Assembly (NCBI GenBank): GCA_032718475.1
Contig: JAUCBJ010009099.1
Location: 16,612 to 80,611 of the forward strand
Reading direction: 5' to 3'
Length of the DNA: 64,000 bases
DNA from: Nemertoderma westbladi
Lineage: Eukaryota; Xenacoelomorpha; Nemertodermatida; Nemertodermatidae
Below the pieces are notes generated by a model that was not told the DNA's origin, did not search any database, and was given only the letters and a program-made list of their open reading frames with translations. The position numbers and the translations under genes are program-made. Numbering within the stretch: the stretch's first letter is position 1; each line of letters begins with the position of its first letter. Of the stretch, positions 34,886-45,977 are shown one piece after another.

Positions 34886-37800
34886 TTATACGAAACCGAA
34901 ATTCTTCGCTTTTATGGCCAATTGTATTTTAGCTCGTAAAGTAGATTTAGTGGCGTAAAGAGGGATGTACAAACGGGAAATACAAGTGTTCGCTGTGGGC
35001 AGATGGTGCTCGTCTGCTGGGCGGATAGTGACTGTAGGGAGTGGCTGGAAACCCTCCTCACTGGCCGGAAGGCCGGGACTTCCGGTCCAGAAGTAGACCA
35101 ACTCCTGCCGCTCAGACGGACTCATTCGCTCCAAAACCGACCAGAACCACTTCTTAAACTTCGCTAATCTCTCAGCCGTCTCTCCGCTTTCATCATTGAA
35201 CGAGGTGTAGCCTTGTAGAGTCTTTATCTCGATGTAGAGACAGCCGTTGAGAAGCAACCGGAGGTCTTCCGCGGTCAACCCATCCAGCCCGTTACGCGGT
35301 ATCACATCAAACACCCCGAGCTTCAGCTGAACCAACGGTTTCGCTACCGATGTCACCATCCGGTACTCTGCGTAACGTTTCGCGTAGTCGAATACATTGT
35401 CGGGAGTCACGGCGGGTATATTCCGACAACCGGATAGATTAACCATCCGACCACCCTCCTCCTTACTAAGTTCCACGCTGAAGGTAAGATCGACTGTAGC
35501 GAGGACCTCGGCGGCGTTCTCACTGTTCATATCGTTGAGAAGTTGTCGCAAACTTTCGTAGGTAATCGGATCGAAGAAGGCAAGATCGTGCCACGCAATT
35601 CGTCTTCCGAGGATGTACTTGAGGACGTGACGACAGAGCGGCAAGGGGAACAGCTCGTTCTGCAGCAAACACAAGCCGATCAGTCGACCCACGTTCCGGT
35701 AGAGATTTAGTCGCTCGGGCGAGTTACCTCCGGCACGGATAGAGTAGAAACCTTTCTTACCGGGCTCGAAGAACAACGCCGGCTCCGGGATATCTTCAGC
35801 CTTACCCGCCCCCTTGCTACTCAATCTATTACTCATAATCAACTTCATCGCTTCCGCAACTTTCGCTTTAAGATGAGCTTCGCTCGTGAGGAAAATCATG
35901 AGCTGGGGCTGCGTCTGATCCAATAACATCCCGGTTATCTTTGCGGCGAACGCGGGTTGCAATGCGAACACTTTGGGGTAGAGTTTGTCTCCGAGGGACT
36001 GGCGAGGGGTGGACTGCGGTTCCGATTCGCCGCCTTGTTGCTGCGGCAATGGGCGGAACGGCTTCGACTCATAAGATAACAATAATCGGGACTTCCCTTT
36101 GGCGCCGTCGGATCCGATTTTGAACCGGGGGTGTAGAGAAGCGGCGGTCGCCTTGGAGACGCTGTGGAACTCGTCCAGTGAAGGCAACGGCTCTGGACTG
36201 AGGAAAGCCTCAGCGATGGCCGTAAAGAAACTCCGAGCCACCCCTGTTCCCTCCCCCGGCTCATTCTTGAACATGACCTTAACTCTGTGGACGGCCATCG
36301 GTTGGGCAACCTGCGACGACCGCCGTGTGAACTGCGCGTTAAGTTGTTTTAACGTCTGTACGATGAGGTGCTTACGCTCACGGTCCACTTCCAGGGTTAG
36401 ATCTCGGTTCTGGTTGTTCCGCAGACGTTCCATCTCCCGCCGGAACTTAACTTCTTTCACATCGAAGCCGCCCAACTCTGGCAGCACGGAACTAGGCTCG
36501 GCCCCAACGTCGTCCAGGAAGACACGGCTGAACAACTCGATCGTGTGGTACCAACGGCCCAATAAAATATTCCTGCTGGATGGGAGAGGGAAGATCTCTC
36601 GGCTCGGTCGACTATTGGACCCTGAGTCAAACTGTGGTACAGCATTGGCGGGACCCTGAGCACCATACTCTGGCCGTTTATTTGACCCCATAACACCGTA
36701 CTTTGGCCGTTTATCTGTGCCCATAGCGCCGTACTCTGGCCGTTTATCTGACCCCATAGCGCCGTACTCTGGCCTTTTATTTGACCCCATAGCGCCGTAC
36801 TCTGGCCTTTTATCTGACACCATAGCACCGTACTCTGGTCGTTTATCTGACCCCATAGCGCCGTACTCTGGCCTTTTATCTGACACCATAGCTCCGTACT
36901 CTGGCCGTTTATCTGACCCCATAACACCGTACTCTGGCCGTTTATCTGACCCCACAGCGCCGTACTCTGGCCTTTTATCTGACACCATAGCGCCGTACTC
37001 TGGCCGCTTATCTGACCCCATAACACCGTACTCTGGCCGTTTATCTGACACCATAGCGCCGTACTCTGGCCGTTTATCTGACCCCATAACACCGTACTCT
37101 GGCCGTTTATCTGACACCATAGCGCCGTACTCTGGCCTTATATCTGACCCCATAGCGCCGTACTCTGGCCGTTTATCTGATCCCATAGCGCCGTACTCTG
37201 GCCTTTTATCTGACCCCATAGCGCCGTACTCTGGCCGTTTATCTGATCCCATAGCGCCGCTGTACTCTGACCATTTGCCTGATACCATAGCGACGTAATC
37301 ATGTGGTTTATCAGAATAAACAGCACCGTACTCAGGTGCTTTATCAGAATTAGAAGCTACCATACCATAGTCAGGATCAACAATGGAACGCGGGAGACCA
37401 GCTGCTTGGCCGGACTCGGCAGTGAGGTTCTCGTAAAGACTCGGTTCTTTCGGTTGCCTGGCTTCTGCTGACCCACTGTATTCAGGGAATGCAGCAACAT
37501 ACGGGAGCCCTTGGATTCCGGATACAGAACCAGTGGATCTATATGCATCAGAACCTTTAGGATCGGAGTAGTTGCAGTTCATCTCAGTATCAGTGCAAAG
37601 CGACTTCAGTTCGTGCAAATTCGCCCTTATTGTTGCGCTCAGAGTGGAAGTCATATCGAGAGACTCTGCGATGAGGGAGGGCAAACTCTGTGATTCGGAA
37701 TGGCCTTCAGACATAGACGGATCCGGGTGCCATATAACCGATTGTGTGGGCTGGCTCATGGCCGGTTCCGTTGACGGTAGGGGTATATGGGAATAAGAAG

Positions 37801-40800
37801 TTCCTGGCTCATTACCAATACTTCCAGTGAAAACAGCCCTGCCATGGATACCTGGAAACGGTTGCCCTGTGTCCTGGCAAGGGAAACCTGGAATCTGTTG
37901 ACTGGTATCCTGGCCATGGAAATCGGGAATCTGTTGACTGCTTTCTGGCATTCTATGGTTTTTGCTCATTGTATCATGAAAGGAAGGGGCATCTCGTGCT
38001 GGAAGACCAGAGAATGGATTAGCGGGTTTCACTACAAGATCTAGAGCACCACTATCTTCTACACTTTGGGATTGCACCAACTCAGCTCCAGCAATCGTAG
38101 AATCCAGAGTATAAGTACTATTCAGCAAACTTTCGACACTTTCGCCAAGGCCTCCTTCTTCAACGACAGTGTGAACCGCCTTGAATAAAGTACTTTGATC
38201 ATTTAACCCTATATCAGAGGGGAAATTAGGGGCTGGTCTTCGGGACAAGATTCCCATGTGGCAAGGAGGGGCAGAATCAGCATGGGAAAACAATGCACAG
38301 TGGTTTACATCGAGATCCGGTTTACACATAACAGTTTTACCAAAACATTCATCCCGCCGCGCCGAAGGTGTCAGTATGTGGGGCGCATTGGCCAATGGCA
38401 ATGCCTCAGACATAGGAGTCTCTATCGGGTCGGATGGATTGCTTCCCAAAAACGTTGTTGACTCTGACCGTTGAAAAAATACATTTTTCCGGCCAACCGT
38501 TCCCAAGCCGGTGTCGTCACTAAAAAATACAGGGATCTCACAACCTTCGGAGTCTTCAGATTCAAAAGATGGACTGAATGCAGTGGTGGGGCTGTCTATC
38601 GAATATTGTTGAGATATGTCCTCCTCATCATTGTTCATCAGCGTAGAAAATATCTTCACTGAATAAATTAGGGAATCTGCTACATAAGCTACATGCTTCA
38701 GAGAAGCGACATCTACAACAGGAACTGTGTCGCCATGGTCTGCTGTGTGGCTCCGCAATAAAGAAAGGGTGTAATTGAGAAAATCACGACGCGCTAAACT
38801 TGTATCTTGAGGCATAGAAAGCCGTGTCTTCTTACGAGTATCAGAGAAGGTTGATCGCCACAATGTGCATAGATCGTCTCGACGTGATTTCGTTCTCGTG
38901 GACGTGGTATACAATGGGTTTCGCGGGTGGGCCGGATGGCTGCTATCAGATGCAGCAGCGAGAGCCGAGCCAAACCGCAACTGACCTTCAGTTGCGTCCA
39001 TTACTTGTAGCAACCAATCCCATACGGGTCTCAACAAATTCTGAGCATACAAGTAAAGATTGGTCGCATCGGAGACACTGATAACCGGGAGATGGCAAAT
39101 AGTCGAAGGGGCGGAATATGGATAACTGAATGCATCCAATATGAGATCACAGAGCTGCCGAATTAATATTCCATATAGTCGACCAAGTGAACTGTTGGTA
39201 GTATCAATGGATACAGTGTTAGCATCAGCATGATTAACATTAGCTGATGAAGCTGTTGTTCCTCCTCTTAGTGATGAATGGTGGTCAATGTAAATGAGGT
39301 TACTTCCAGATGATGTCGAAGCCATTGTGGTACTAGGACGACTTCCACCCAGAGCCCACTGCATTTGCGAGGGCCGACTGGTTGCAGTAGACATCTCTGC
39401 CCCTCCAATAAACCTAGACTGGGGGTTTGATTCATTCTCGGACTCTTCACTCTCCTCTTCATCATCCTGACCACTGTCACCATCGTCCACATCGCTACCA
39501 TCCCCATCAGTCCGAGTTGGTGGTTGTATCCGCCTAGCTGTAGGATTCTCAATAGCATCGCCGTGGTTACTGTCTGAATCAGACTCTGACTCAACAAACA
39601 TATCTAATTCCATGTCAGAATCGAGAGCCACTTCAGATTCCTGACGCATTCTCTCTCTGGGCGCTGTGGATTGGTCGTTTGTATCAGCAGTGCGCTGTGC
39701 GGTTGATGTTTCATTTGACTGCGACCGAGATATATTTCCGCTGCCCGATGACCTACCGAGTTGATACCCATGTCGTGAAGATGTCCCCACATTTCCAGCT
39801 GACGACACATCCGCTAATGTTGATCCTGTGTGTAAGGGGAGTGGATCAACCTGGAATATTTCATCACTCCCACTGATGGCATCTGTGCAGGACTGATACA
39901 AACTAAAAGTCATAGAGGGTCGGGAAATTCCGAAACGTACTGGAACTATTATTGCAGCTGAAGCCTGTGCCAACTCCTCTATAGCAATGCCTAGCAACAT
40001 TTGAAAGGCTCGCTTCGCCCGTATAATTGGTTGTGTCGTTAGGATAAGTTTATGTTTGCTTGGAGTAATTTCGATGTTGAGAATAATAAATACCCGTATA
40101 ACAGACCTGATAAATCGTCTGGCAACTGATTCGATTTCTTTGTTGTTATTTCCCATCTGCTGAATTATTGTGGTCAGTAGAGCATCCAAGACCTCAACAT
40201 TGCATTTGACCAGCAAGCAATGAGTGAATGAATCAAGTTTAACAGCTACTGATTGAGAAGATAAAACATCATCACTGATAGGCTCTGATGGACTTCCAAG
40301 TTCAAACATGCTTTTAACCGCTGGCCAACAATGCATTACTTGTGCCAAAGCAGATCTAGCAAACTTTGGTGGCTCCGGTTGTATTTCATTAGCATCTGCA
40401 TCAGTTCCTTTCCTTCTCTTACTGTACTGCTTTTGTTCGTGCATCTGCCGGGCGACAGTTTGAACTAAAAACAGGGGTAAAGTTTCACCGCGACTATTGG
40501 GCAGTTGCACAAGATCCGTATGTTCCAACAACCACATCAATAACTCATGTCTTGCAGCCTGATTTCCGGCCGCAAGGCTTTTACAATTGCACTTCCATTT
40601 GCAACGCTCCCAACAGTCACAGTAGGCTGTAGGAGAGGTGCTCTTCAGTTTGCAGTCATGGCCTTTGTGGCAGACACGAGCGCATTCAGTGCAACAACAC
40701 AACTGATCCTGCAGACCACACGTTTTGCATTCAAAAATATCCTGATTGATGTGCTCCTCGCCAGTCCAGGTGAAACTACACGTATCATTAGCACAAATAA

Positions 40801-43800
40801 GATAAAGGGGTGAATCATCAGGGTTGCTCCCAGGCGGATATATCATTTTCATCATCAGCTGTTTGTCGCTGTCAAAATGATGTTTTATTTTATTAATAAG
40901 TAGTGACGCAGCTGTGTAAGCTCGCAAATTAATAGACAACATAAATGGAGTGTTGCCCTGGTAATCTTTAGAACAAAGCAATTCAGTTAAGTGTGGGCTT
41001 ACAACTTCACTATCACAAATCATTTTCAATACATCTGATGGTTTGCCTTCATCAGCAAGTGGAATGAATCCTGTGGCCGACTTAGGAATATCATCGACAG
41101 GAGGTGGAATAGCCCCGGGTTGCTGGAGATGCCAGTTGTGAGCCAAATGGGAACTCAGTTCTGGAATATCTTCATAATCAGCTGGCGGGCTCCCGCTGTG
41201 TAAAGGTGACGACAAAGCTGCGCGAGTAGCTTGCCTCATCATCTCTCTAAGGTTAATCCGATGATACGATGGGGGTGCCATTGCTTCATTACTTGGGTGA
41301 GTAGGAGCAGAGGTCTTTGGTGTTACATTTCGAACTGGTGCACATTTACTGATTGCCAGATGAAGAATATTGAAATTGCCATCTGCTTTCTCCCAAATAC
41401 CCGATGTATGTTGTTGATCTAAAGACATAAGCTGAAGAAACGATCGAACAGCCTCACTGTTTGATAGGGAAATAGCTGTCGACAAAGGTTGAGAGCGGTA
41501 AAACAAGATAGCTATAGCACTAGACCTGCCATCGGGTTGAGGATGAATTCCCATGGTTACAGTTTCAACAGGTGGTAGATTGAATGTAACTGGCTCAGCA
41601 ATCCCACCAACAAAATTATGCTGCAAAGGGTATAGACATCTATTACCATCCAACATGATAGTTGTATCAAGACCACAACTGTATAAGGACAAACAAGGAG
41701 GTTGGTTGCCATCAAAAGTCAGAGGTAAATGACTATAATCTCCAGGCTTACCTGATGTCATTTCATACACAGTAATCTGAAGTTTTCCATTTACATAATA
41801 GATAGCTTTCAGGCCTCCCACATATGCCACATAAGACACCAACCTTGCATTGTCTGGGACAGTTAATCTCTTTGGATTGCGTTGAATATAATCTGGTGAA
41901 CGTAATGTTACAGTTGACTTAGCTAGCTGAAGCTCGTCTTTTCTGAGAAGTCGACAACTTTCAAGTGCTGGTATTGCAGACTCTTTAGATTCATTGGACT
42001 GGGTTTCAGTATTGAATTGAACAGCAGCGTATATGCCATCAATTTTAATCACCTTCCCAACTGGTGTAGACTTTGTGTCCTCTACAAAAATAACATCCTT
42101 CAGATCCCAATAATATGTTGCAGTAGTGTCATTGCCATCATCTCCAGAGTACTTACGTTTGGATGTGATGTTAGTTGACATTGTCGAGTCATGTTGGTCT
42201 TTTTCAAATGCTGAAGAAGTCGGATATATTGGCCGAAACAAACTTTTCTCATTTGTACTCCATGCCGACTCCAACAGTCGACCCGCCTGGGGAACGCCAC
42301 CAAACAAGGTAAAACCGATACATCCATGACAGTACAGAGGTAAACTTCGCAAACAGACTTGGCTGCCAGTGACAATCTGAGCAGCCGCACCACCAGCAAA
42401 CCCTCCACCCACACCAATACGATTAGTACGAGTTCGCACCTTCTCTATGAGCTTCTTAGACTGTGCTGTTGGAACAACCCCCCACCAATAGATACCACCA
42501 GATTCCGTCGTCACACACGAATAAAGGTAACATACAGATAAACTCACAATATGCTCCCCTGCAAGTTCAGGGTATGTAACAGCCGGATGTCCAAGTTTTG
42601 AAGTTATATGATTGATACTTTCGTCATAAAATGTAGCCAATTTACCAGATTCTAATAACAATGTCGCTCTTATTATAGACGACTTCAAATCCGTGATTTT
42701 CTCGTTTTCCAAGTTGAGATCTTGGATCCGAGGATGTGTTAAAACATCACCATCGGTAGAATATGGGAGCATATTGGACCACTTCCACTGCCACAGAGTT
42801 CCGCTGTTGGAAACAGCTAATAACTCAGAATGGAGTGCAGCTATTTGTACAAACCTCACATCCTTTACAGGCATATATTCAAAATTAGCAAGTGATATGT
42901 CCTGGTTGTTTGTGGGAGTGTATGTCCTGTAGTTGGATGATCCTTGTGAAGGGCCATCTTGTAGAAGTGAGCCACCCATCCAATTACGATCTCTTGATTC
43001 TGGATAGGCATCACGAGTCGCCCGGACTGCTCTCGTCCTACACGAAGCAGTAAAGAAATCTTCGGGAAAAAGTGGGTCATCATGAACGACCATACCATGA
43101 TGGTCTGAGTTTATAGAGGCGTCCAACAGCGACATAAGGTCCTCCCCAGTCGGCATATACTCTGAGTTATCTTCTTCTTCATTTCCATCATCATCTTCGC
43201 AACTCAGAAGATTATTCACCGCTATGTTCACATCAAGATTTGTTCGTTGCAACTCTCGTATTATCACATTCCTGGATTTTCCCTGGAGAACTGCTTGAGC
43301 TTGAGTTACAAGTTCTTCTGGTACAACTGATGCAGGTATCACCATGCGGTTCCCCATAACAATACCGATTGCGCTATTACTCAATGAAGAACGGGCTCGC
43401 CCACTCATACCCATTCGCGCCTGACGAATGCGTTTTGCATTTCTTGCAGTTCCGATCAAACTAGGTGATGATGAAGATGACGCTGTTTTAGAAGTTGATG
43501 ATGCCAAAGATGATGACCATTTTGTACGTTTGTTTTGATCAGATTTTTCAGCATCACCAGATGATTGATTAGCAGTCACTGAATAAGCAACCCGACAAAC
43601 ACGACCATCTGCTGAAAGGAAAACCAAATGGCTAGGTCCAACCACACACTGTTGAACTGATTGTTCCAAGCCAGGGGGGAGTATGTTTTGAGAAGCAGAA
43701 CTCCTTCCAGCTTGCGAAGCCGCAAACAGTTTTTCAACCAACTGCTCCTCTGAAGATGGTTGGGGTAGAAGAAGAAAATCTGTAGAAATTTTAGCATCAG

Positions 43801-43822
43801 ATCTTCCAATATTATCTGCCAT
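34886..43822 (-). CDS. UBR5: UBR5 / hyd HECT-type E3 ubiquitin ligase
   Basis: A single uninterrupted frame of 2978 residues, collinear with human UBR5 (2799). In order: an N-terminal segment with CVVGPSHLVFLSADGRVCR; a UBA domain near 167-210 (VLQGKSRNVIIRELQRTNLD); a regulatory region with beta-propeller-like repeats; the UBR-box zinc finger near 1010-1084 (ECKTCGLQDQLCCCTECARV); an acidic stretch near 1404-1468; an 11-residue repeat region near 2185-2388; the MLLE/PABC domain near 2609-2665 (LYPKVFALQPAFAAKITGML); and the HECT domain to the end. The catalytic cysteine is C2947 in HLPTANTCISRLY, 31 residues from the C-terminus as in human. Family role: nuclear/cytoplasmic ligase building K48-linked and branched ubiquitin chains on N-degron and other substrates. 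The start MADNIGRSDA is the first Met of the frame. Confidence 0.97.
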   Translation of the reverse strand: MADNIGRSDAKISTDFLLLPQPSSEEQLVEKLFAASQAGRSSASQNILPPGLEQSVQQCVVGPSHLVFLSADGRVCRVAYSVTANQSSGDAEKSDQNKRTKWSSSLASSTSKTASSSSSPSLIGTARNAKRIRQARMGMSGRARSSLSNSAIGIVMGNRMVIPASVVPEELVTQAQAVLQGKSRNVIIRELQRTNLDVNIAVNNLLSCEDDDGNEEEDNSEYMPTGEDLMSLLDASINSDHHGMVVHDDPLFPEDFFTASCRTRAVRATRDAYPESRDRNWMGGSLLQDGPSQGSSNYRTYTPTNNQDISLANFEYMPVKDVRFVQIAALHSELLAVSNSGTLWQWKWSNMLPYSTDGDVLTHPRIQDLNLENEKITDLKSSIIRATLLLESGKLATFYDESINHITSKLGHPAVTYPELAGEHIVSLSVCYLYSCVTTESGGIYWWGVVPTAQSKKLIEKVRTRTNRIGVGGGFAGGAAAQIVTGSQVCLRSLPLYCHGCIGFTLFGGVPQAGRLLESAWSTNEKSLFRPIYPTSSAFEKDQHDSTMSTNITSKRKYSGDDGNDTTATYYWDLKDVIFVEDTKSTPVGKVIKIDGIYAAVQFNTETQSNESKESAIPALESCRLLRKDELQLAKSTVTLRSPDYIQRNPKRLTVPDNARLVSYVAYVGGLKAIYYVNGKLQITVYEMTSGKPGDYSHLPLTFDGNQPPCLSLYSCGLDTTIMLDGNRCLYPLQHNFVGGIAEPVTFNLPPVETVTMGIHPQPDGRSSAIAILFYRSQPLSTAISLSNSEAVRSFLQLMSLDQQHTSGIWEKADGNFNILHLAISKCAPVRNVTPKTSAPTHPSNEAMAPPSYHRINLREMMRQATRAALSSPLHSGSPPADYEDIPELSSHLAHNWHLQQPGAIPPPVDDIPKSATGFIPLADEGKPSDVLKMICDSEVVSPHLTELLCSKDYQGNTPFMLSINLRAYTAASLLINKIKHHFDSDKQLMMKMIYPPGSNPDDSPLYLICANDTCSFTWTGEEHINQDIFECKTCGLQDQLCCCTECARVCHKGHDCKLKSTSPTAYCDCWERCKWKCNCKSLAAGNQAARHELLMWLLEHTDLVQLPNSRGETLPLFLVQTVARQMHEQKQYSKRRKGTDADANEIQPEPPKFARSALAQVMHCWPAVKSMFELGSPSEPISDDVLSSQSVAVKLDSFTHCLLVKCNVEVLDALLTTIIQQMGNNNKEIESVARRFIRSVIRVFIILNIEITPSKHKLILTTQPIIRAKRAFQMLLGIAIEELAQASAAIIVPVRFGISRPSMTFSLYQSCTDAISGSDEIFQVDPLPLHTGSTLADVSSAGNVGTSSRHGYQLGRSSGSGNISRSQSNETSTAQRTADTNDQSTAPRERMRQESEVALDSDMELDMFVESESDSDSNHGDAIENPTARRIQPPTRTDGDGSDVDDGDSGQDDEEESEESENESNPQSRFIGGAEMSTATSRPSQMQWALGGSRPSTTMASTSSGSNLIYIDHHSSLRGGTTASSANVNHADANTVSIDTTNSSLGRLYGILIRQLCDLILDAFSYPYSAPSTICHLPVISVSDATNLYLYAQNLLRPVWDWLLQVMDATEGQLRFGSALAAASDSSHPAHPRNPLYTTSTRTKSRRDDLCTLWRSTFSDTRKKTRLSMPQDTSLARRDFLNYTLSLLRSHTADHGDTVPVVDVASLKHVAYVADSLIYSVKIFSTLMNNDEEDISQQYSIDSPTTAFSPSFESEDSEGCEIPVFFSDDTGLGTVGRKNVFFQRSESTTFLGSNPSDPIETPMSEALPLANAPHILTPSARRDECFGKTVMCKPDLDVNHCALFSHADSAPPCHMGILSRRPAPNFPSDIGLNDQSTLFKAVHTVVEEGGLGESVESLLNSTYTLDSTIAGAELVQSQSVEDSGALDLVVKPANPFSGLPARDAPSFHDTMSKNHRMPESSQQIPDFHGQDTSQQIPGFPCQDTGQPFPGIHGRAVFTGSIGNEPGTSYSHIPLPSTEPAMSQPTQSVIWHPDPSMSEGHSESQSLPSLIAESLDMTSTLSATIRANLHELKSLCTDTEMNCNYSDPKGSDAYRSTGSVSGIQGLPYVAAFPEYSGSAEARQPKEPSLYENLTAESGQAAGLPRSIVDPDYGMVASNSDKAPEYGAVYSDKPHDYVAMVSGKWSEYSGAMGSDKRPEYGAMGSDKRPEYGAMGSDKRPEYGAMGSDIRPEYGAMVSDKRPEYGVMGSDKRPEYGAMVSDKRPEYGVMGSDKRPEYGAMVSDKRPEYGAVGSDKRPEYGVMGSDKRPEYGAMVSDKRPEYGAMGSDKRPEYGAMVSDKRPEYGAMGSNKRPEYGAMGSDKRPEYGAMGTDKRPKYGVMGSNKRPEYGAQGPANAVPQFDSGSNSRPSREIFPLPSSRNILLGRWYHTIELFSRVFLDDVGAEPSSVLPELGGFDVKEVKFRREMERLRNNQNRDLTLEVDRERKHLIVQTLKQLNAQFTRRSSQVAQPMAVHRVKVMFKNEPGEGTGVARSFFTAIAEAFLSPEPLPSLDEFHSVSKATAASLHPRFKIGSDGAKGKSRLLLSYESKPFRPLPQQQGGESEPQSTPRQSLGDKLYPKVFALQPAFAAKITGMLLDQTQPQLMIFLTSEAHLKAKVAEAMKLIMSNRLSSKGAGKAEDIPEPALFFEPGKKGFYSIRAGGNSPERLNLYRNVGRLIGLCLLQNELFPLPLCRHVLKYILGRRIAWHDLAFFDPITYESLRQLLNDMNSENAAEVLATVDLTFSVELSKEEGGRMVNLSGCRNIPAVTPDNVFDYAKRYAEYRMVTSVAKPLVQLKLGVFDVIPRNGLDGLTAEDLRLLLNGCLYIEIKTLQGYTSFNDESGETAERLAKFKKWFWSVLERMSPSERQELVYFWTGSPGLPASEEGFQPLPTVTIRPADEHHLPTANTCISRLYIPLYATKSTLRAKIQLAIKAKNFGFV
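36660..37265 (-). repeat. 33-bp coding minisatellite within UBR5
   Basis: Eighteen tandem copies of an 11-residue unit, consensus GSDKRPEYGAM, are encoded in frame. Variants alternate G/V at the first position and A/V near the end. The tract lies between the linker and the conserved LGRWYHTIELFSRVF segment that precedes the MLLE domain. It accounts for about 198 residues, slightly more than the 179-residue excess over human UBR5. The unit length is a multiple of three, so copy-number changes preserve the frame. Complementary-strand frames through it are not genes. Confidence 0.96.
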
Positions 43823-44544
43823 TATACCGTATATAATTTATTTACCACCTTTATTCATATCATGTACCGGTATCACATCACAAGTCTGCAACTAAAAGAC
43901 AGAAAGACAGACAGACATACATCAGTAGGGCCTGGTAGAATGTGAATAGGCCTATCTGAATAAAATATGTGTATAACACTTTTCTTTACAGCATTAGGCT
44001 GTTTGCTGTTCAGCTGTTAGCAGGTTAGGGCTTGGCAGCTTGGGCTTTTCCAATCTGCAAACTGAAACCTGCGAGGTGAACGTTCCAGAGATATGAGGTT
44101 TCTCACTCAATTAGGTCTACGACAGTCTGACAGTACGATCTTCTCCTACTGTCCTATCAAAATTTAAATATCAATATAAAAATTTTAAAATATTTAAAAG
44201 CTGAAAAGGGCAGCAGGGCCGACTGGCAGAAAGGAAACCGCACTACAAAACATTACGTTTGGGTTCGGCTCGTCCAAGCTCTAAGTCTAAACACCCAAAT
44301 CACAACCAAATTACACTAGGCCTACAGCTATATCAGTGTCAGTATATAGCAGTATGGCATGGCAGGGGCAGCATGACATGGCACCCGACCCACGCACTTG
44401 CAGACATGGTTCAGGTTCCAGGCTGCCAGGGTTCATACAGCTGTACAGTCATACTGGCTACCGCTGGCCGCTGCCAATGTCTGATTCCTGACTGTATCGT
44501 AGTCTGGTAGTGTCAGGTCAGTCAGATGAGGTACGTACTAAAAG
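43823..44544. other. 5' flank of UBR5
   Basis: Presumed promoter region of UBR5. No TATA-like element could be assigned, and no other gene was seen. Confidence 0.4.
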
Positions 44545-45305
44545 GTAGAACGATCTATAAACCTGATAATGGGCTATAACAGTATAACGATCTATAACGG
44601 GCTATAACTTCCTATAACAAGCTATAACCACCTATAACGAGCTATAATCTGAAAATTTACAATAAAAAACATATTTTAGTATGGATTTATTTTCCTAGCA
44701 GCCTAGTCAGTCAGTCAGTGATTTAATTAGGGCCTACGCAATTCTGCAATTTGGTTTTTTATTTTTAGTCCATAATGCTTTTCATCATTGTCAGATTGTG
44801 GTATTACGAAATCAGTCATTACTGCATTAGTCAGCATGCCACTCCCTGACTCCACTACTGCACTATCTGACCATCAGACAATGCAGCAGGGAGAGGTATC
44901 CCTTCCCTCTGTCGATCCTTCATCCTGCTATCCGCTGCCAGCTACTGGTCGATATAAAATACAGGAATATACGGCTGTACGGTAGTGAGCAATAGGCCTA
45001 TAGGCCAATAAAAAAACCTTACCAGTCTGTGGTCAGCCTGTATCAATTAGGCATAGGCAGATCAGCAGATAGGCCACCCTAATTTTTAACCTGCGGTATT
45101 TTTCAGACCACTGTCAGACCGTGTTAATCCAAAAGTTAAACACAGGCAGCAAGGGGCGTTTTTTTAATGTAAATTTTCATATTATTATAACCTACTGACC
45201 TAGCTCGTTATAGGTGGTTATAGCTTGTTTATAAAAAGTTATAGCCCGTTATAGATCGTTAAGCCCCTATTGCCTATAGCCCGTTATACTTATAGATCGT
45301 TCTAC
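44545..45305. mobile_element. Palindromic element with ~105-bp inverted arms
   Basis: The left arm begins GTAGAACGATCTATAA and the right end is TTATAGATCGTTCTAC. Both arms consist of short subrepeats such as CGATCTATAACGGGCTATAAC, AAGCTATAACCACC and TATAACGAGCTA. The interior (44650-45190) has no coding potential. It is a MITE-like foldback element. Confidence 0.7.
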
Positions 45306-45544
45306 GTGGTATACCACATACTGACATACCGTCAGATGAACTGACTGCCGCCTGGCCGCTACGTCAGTGTCAGACTGTGCAGTGCAGGCAGGCAGGTCCA
45401 GTCAGCCAGTCATGGCCTTCCTACGACAAGAAAACTACTGTCAGAATGTCTGTGTGTCTGTACGGTACTCGTACTGCTGTACAGCTGTCAGGCTGTACAG
45501 TAGAGGAGTAGCCTACAATATAGTGTACCGGTACGTACTAAAAG

Positions 45545-45840
45545 GTAGAACGATCTATAACGGGCTATAACGATCTATAACTTCCTATAACAAGCTATAA
45601 CCACCTATGCTATATACCAGTATACACATACAGACATATAACGAGCTATAATCTGAAAACTTACAATAAAAAAACATATTTTAGAATGGATTTATTTTCT
45701 TAGTTAGTAATTTAATTACGAAATTTGGTTTTTTAGTCGATAATGCTTTTCATCTTTGTTGTATCACGAAATCAGTCATTACTGAATCAGTCAGCTGCCA
45801 CTACCTGACCACGGCATTATCTGACTATCAGACAGTGCAG
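45545..45840 (+). mobile_element. Half copy of the CTATAAC palindromic element
   Basis: It repeats the left arm and adjoining interior of the element at 44545 in the same orientation, including the GTAGAACGATCTATAACGGG start and a downstream TTACAATAAAAAAACATATT-type block. The right arm is missing. Confidence 0.65.
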
Positions 45841-45977
45841 CAGTCTGGCAGTATAACAGTATATTATTATTATAGTACTGTAGTACAGTAGTAGCTCATG
45901 AGTAGTAGTAGTCCACGACTAACTCATGAGTCACTCTGTTGTGGGGCGAGCCACGAAGTAAGTGAGCCAAGGCGTAG

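Noticed and set aside
36457-37298. Antisense frames through the UBR5 repeat
   Set aside because: They arise because a 33-bp repeat keeps all frames open; only the minus-strand UBR5 frame is conserved.
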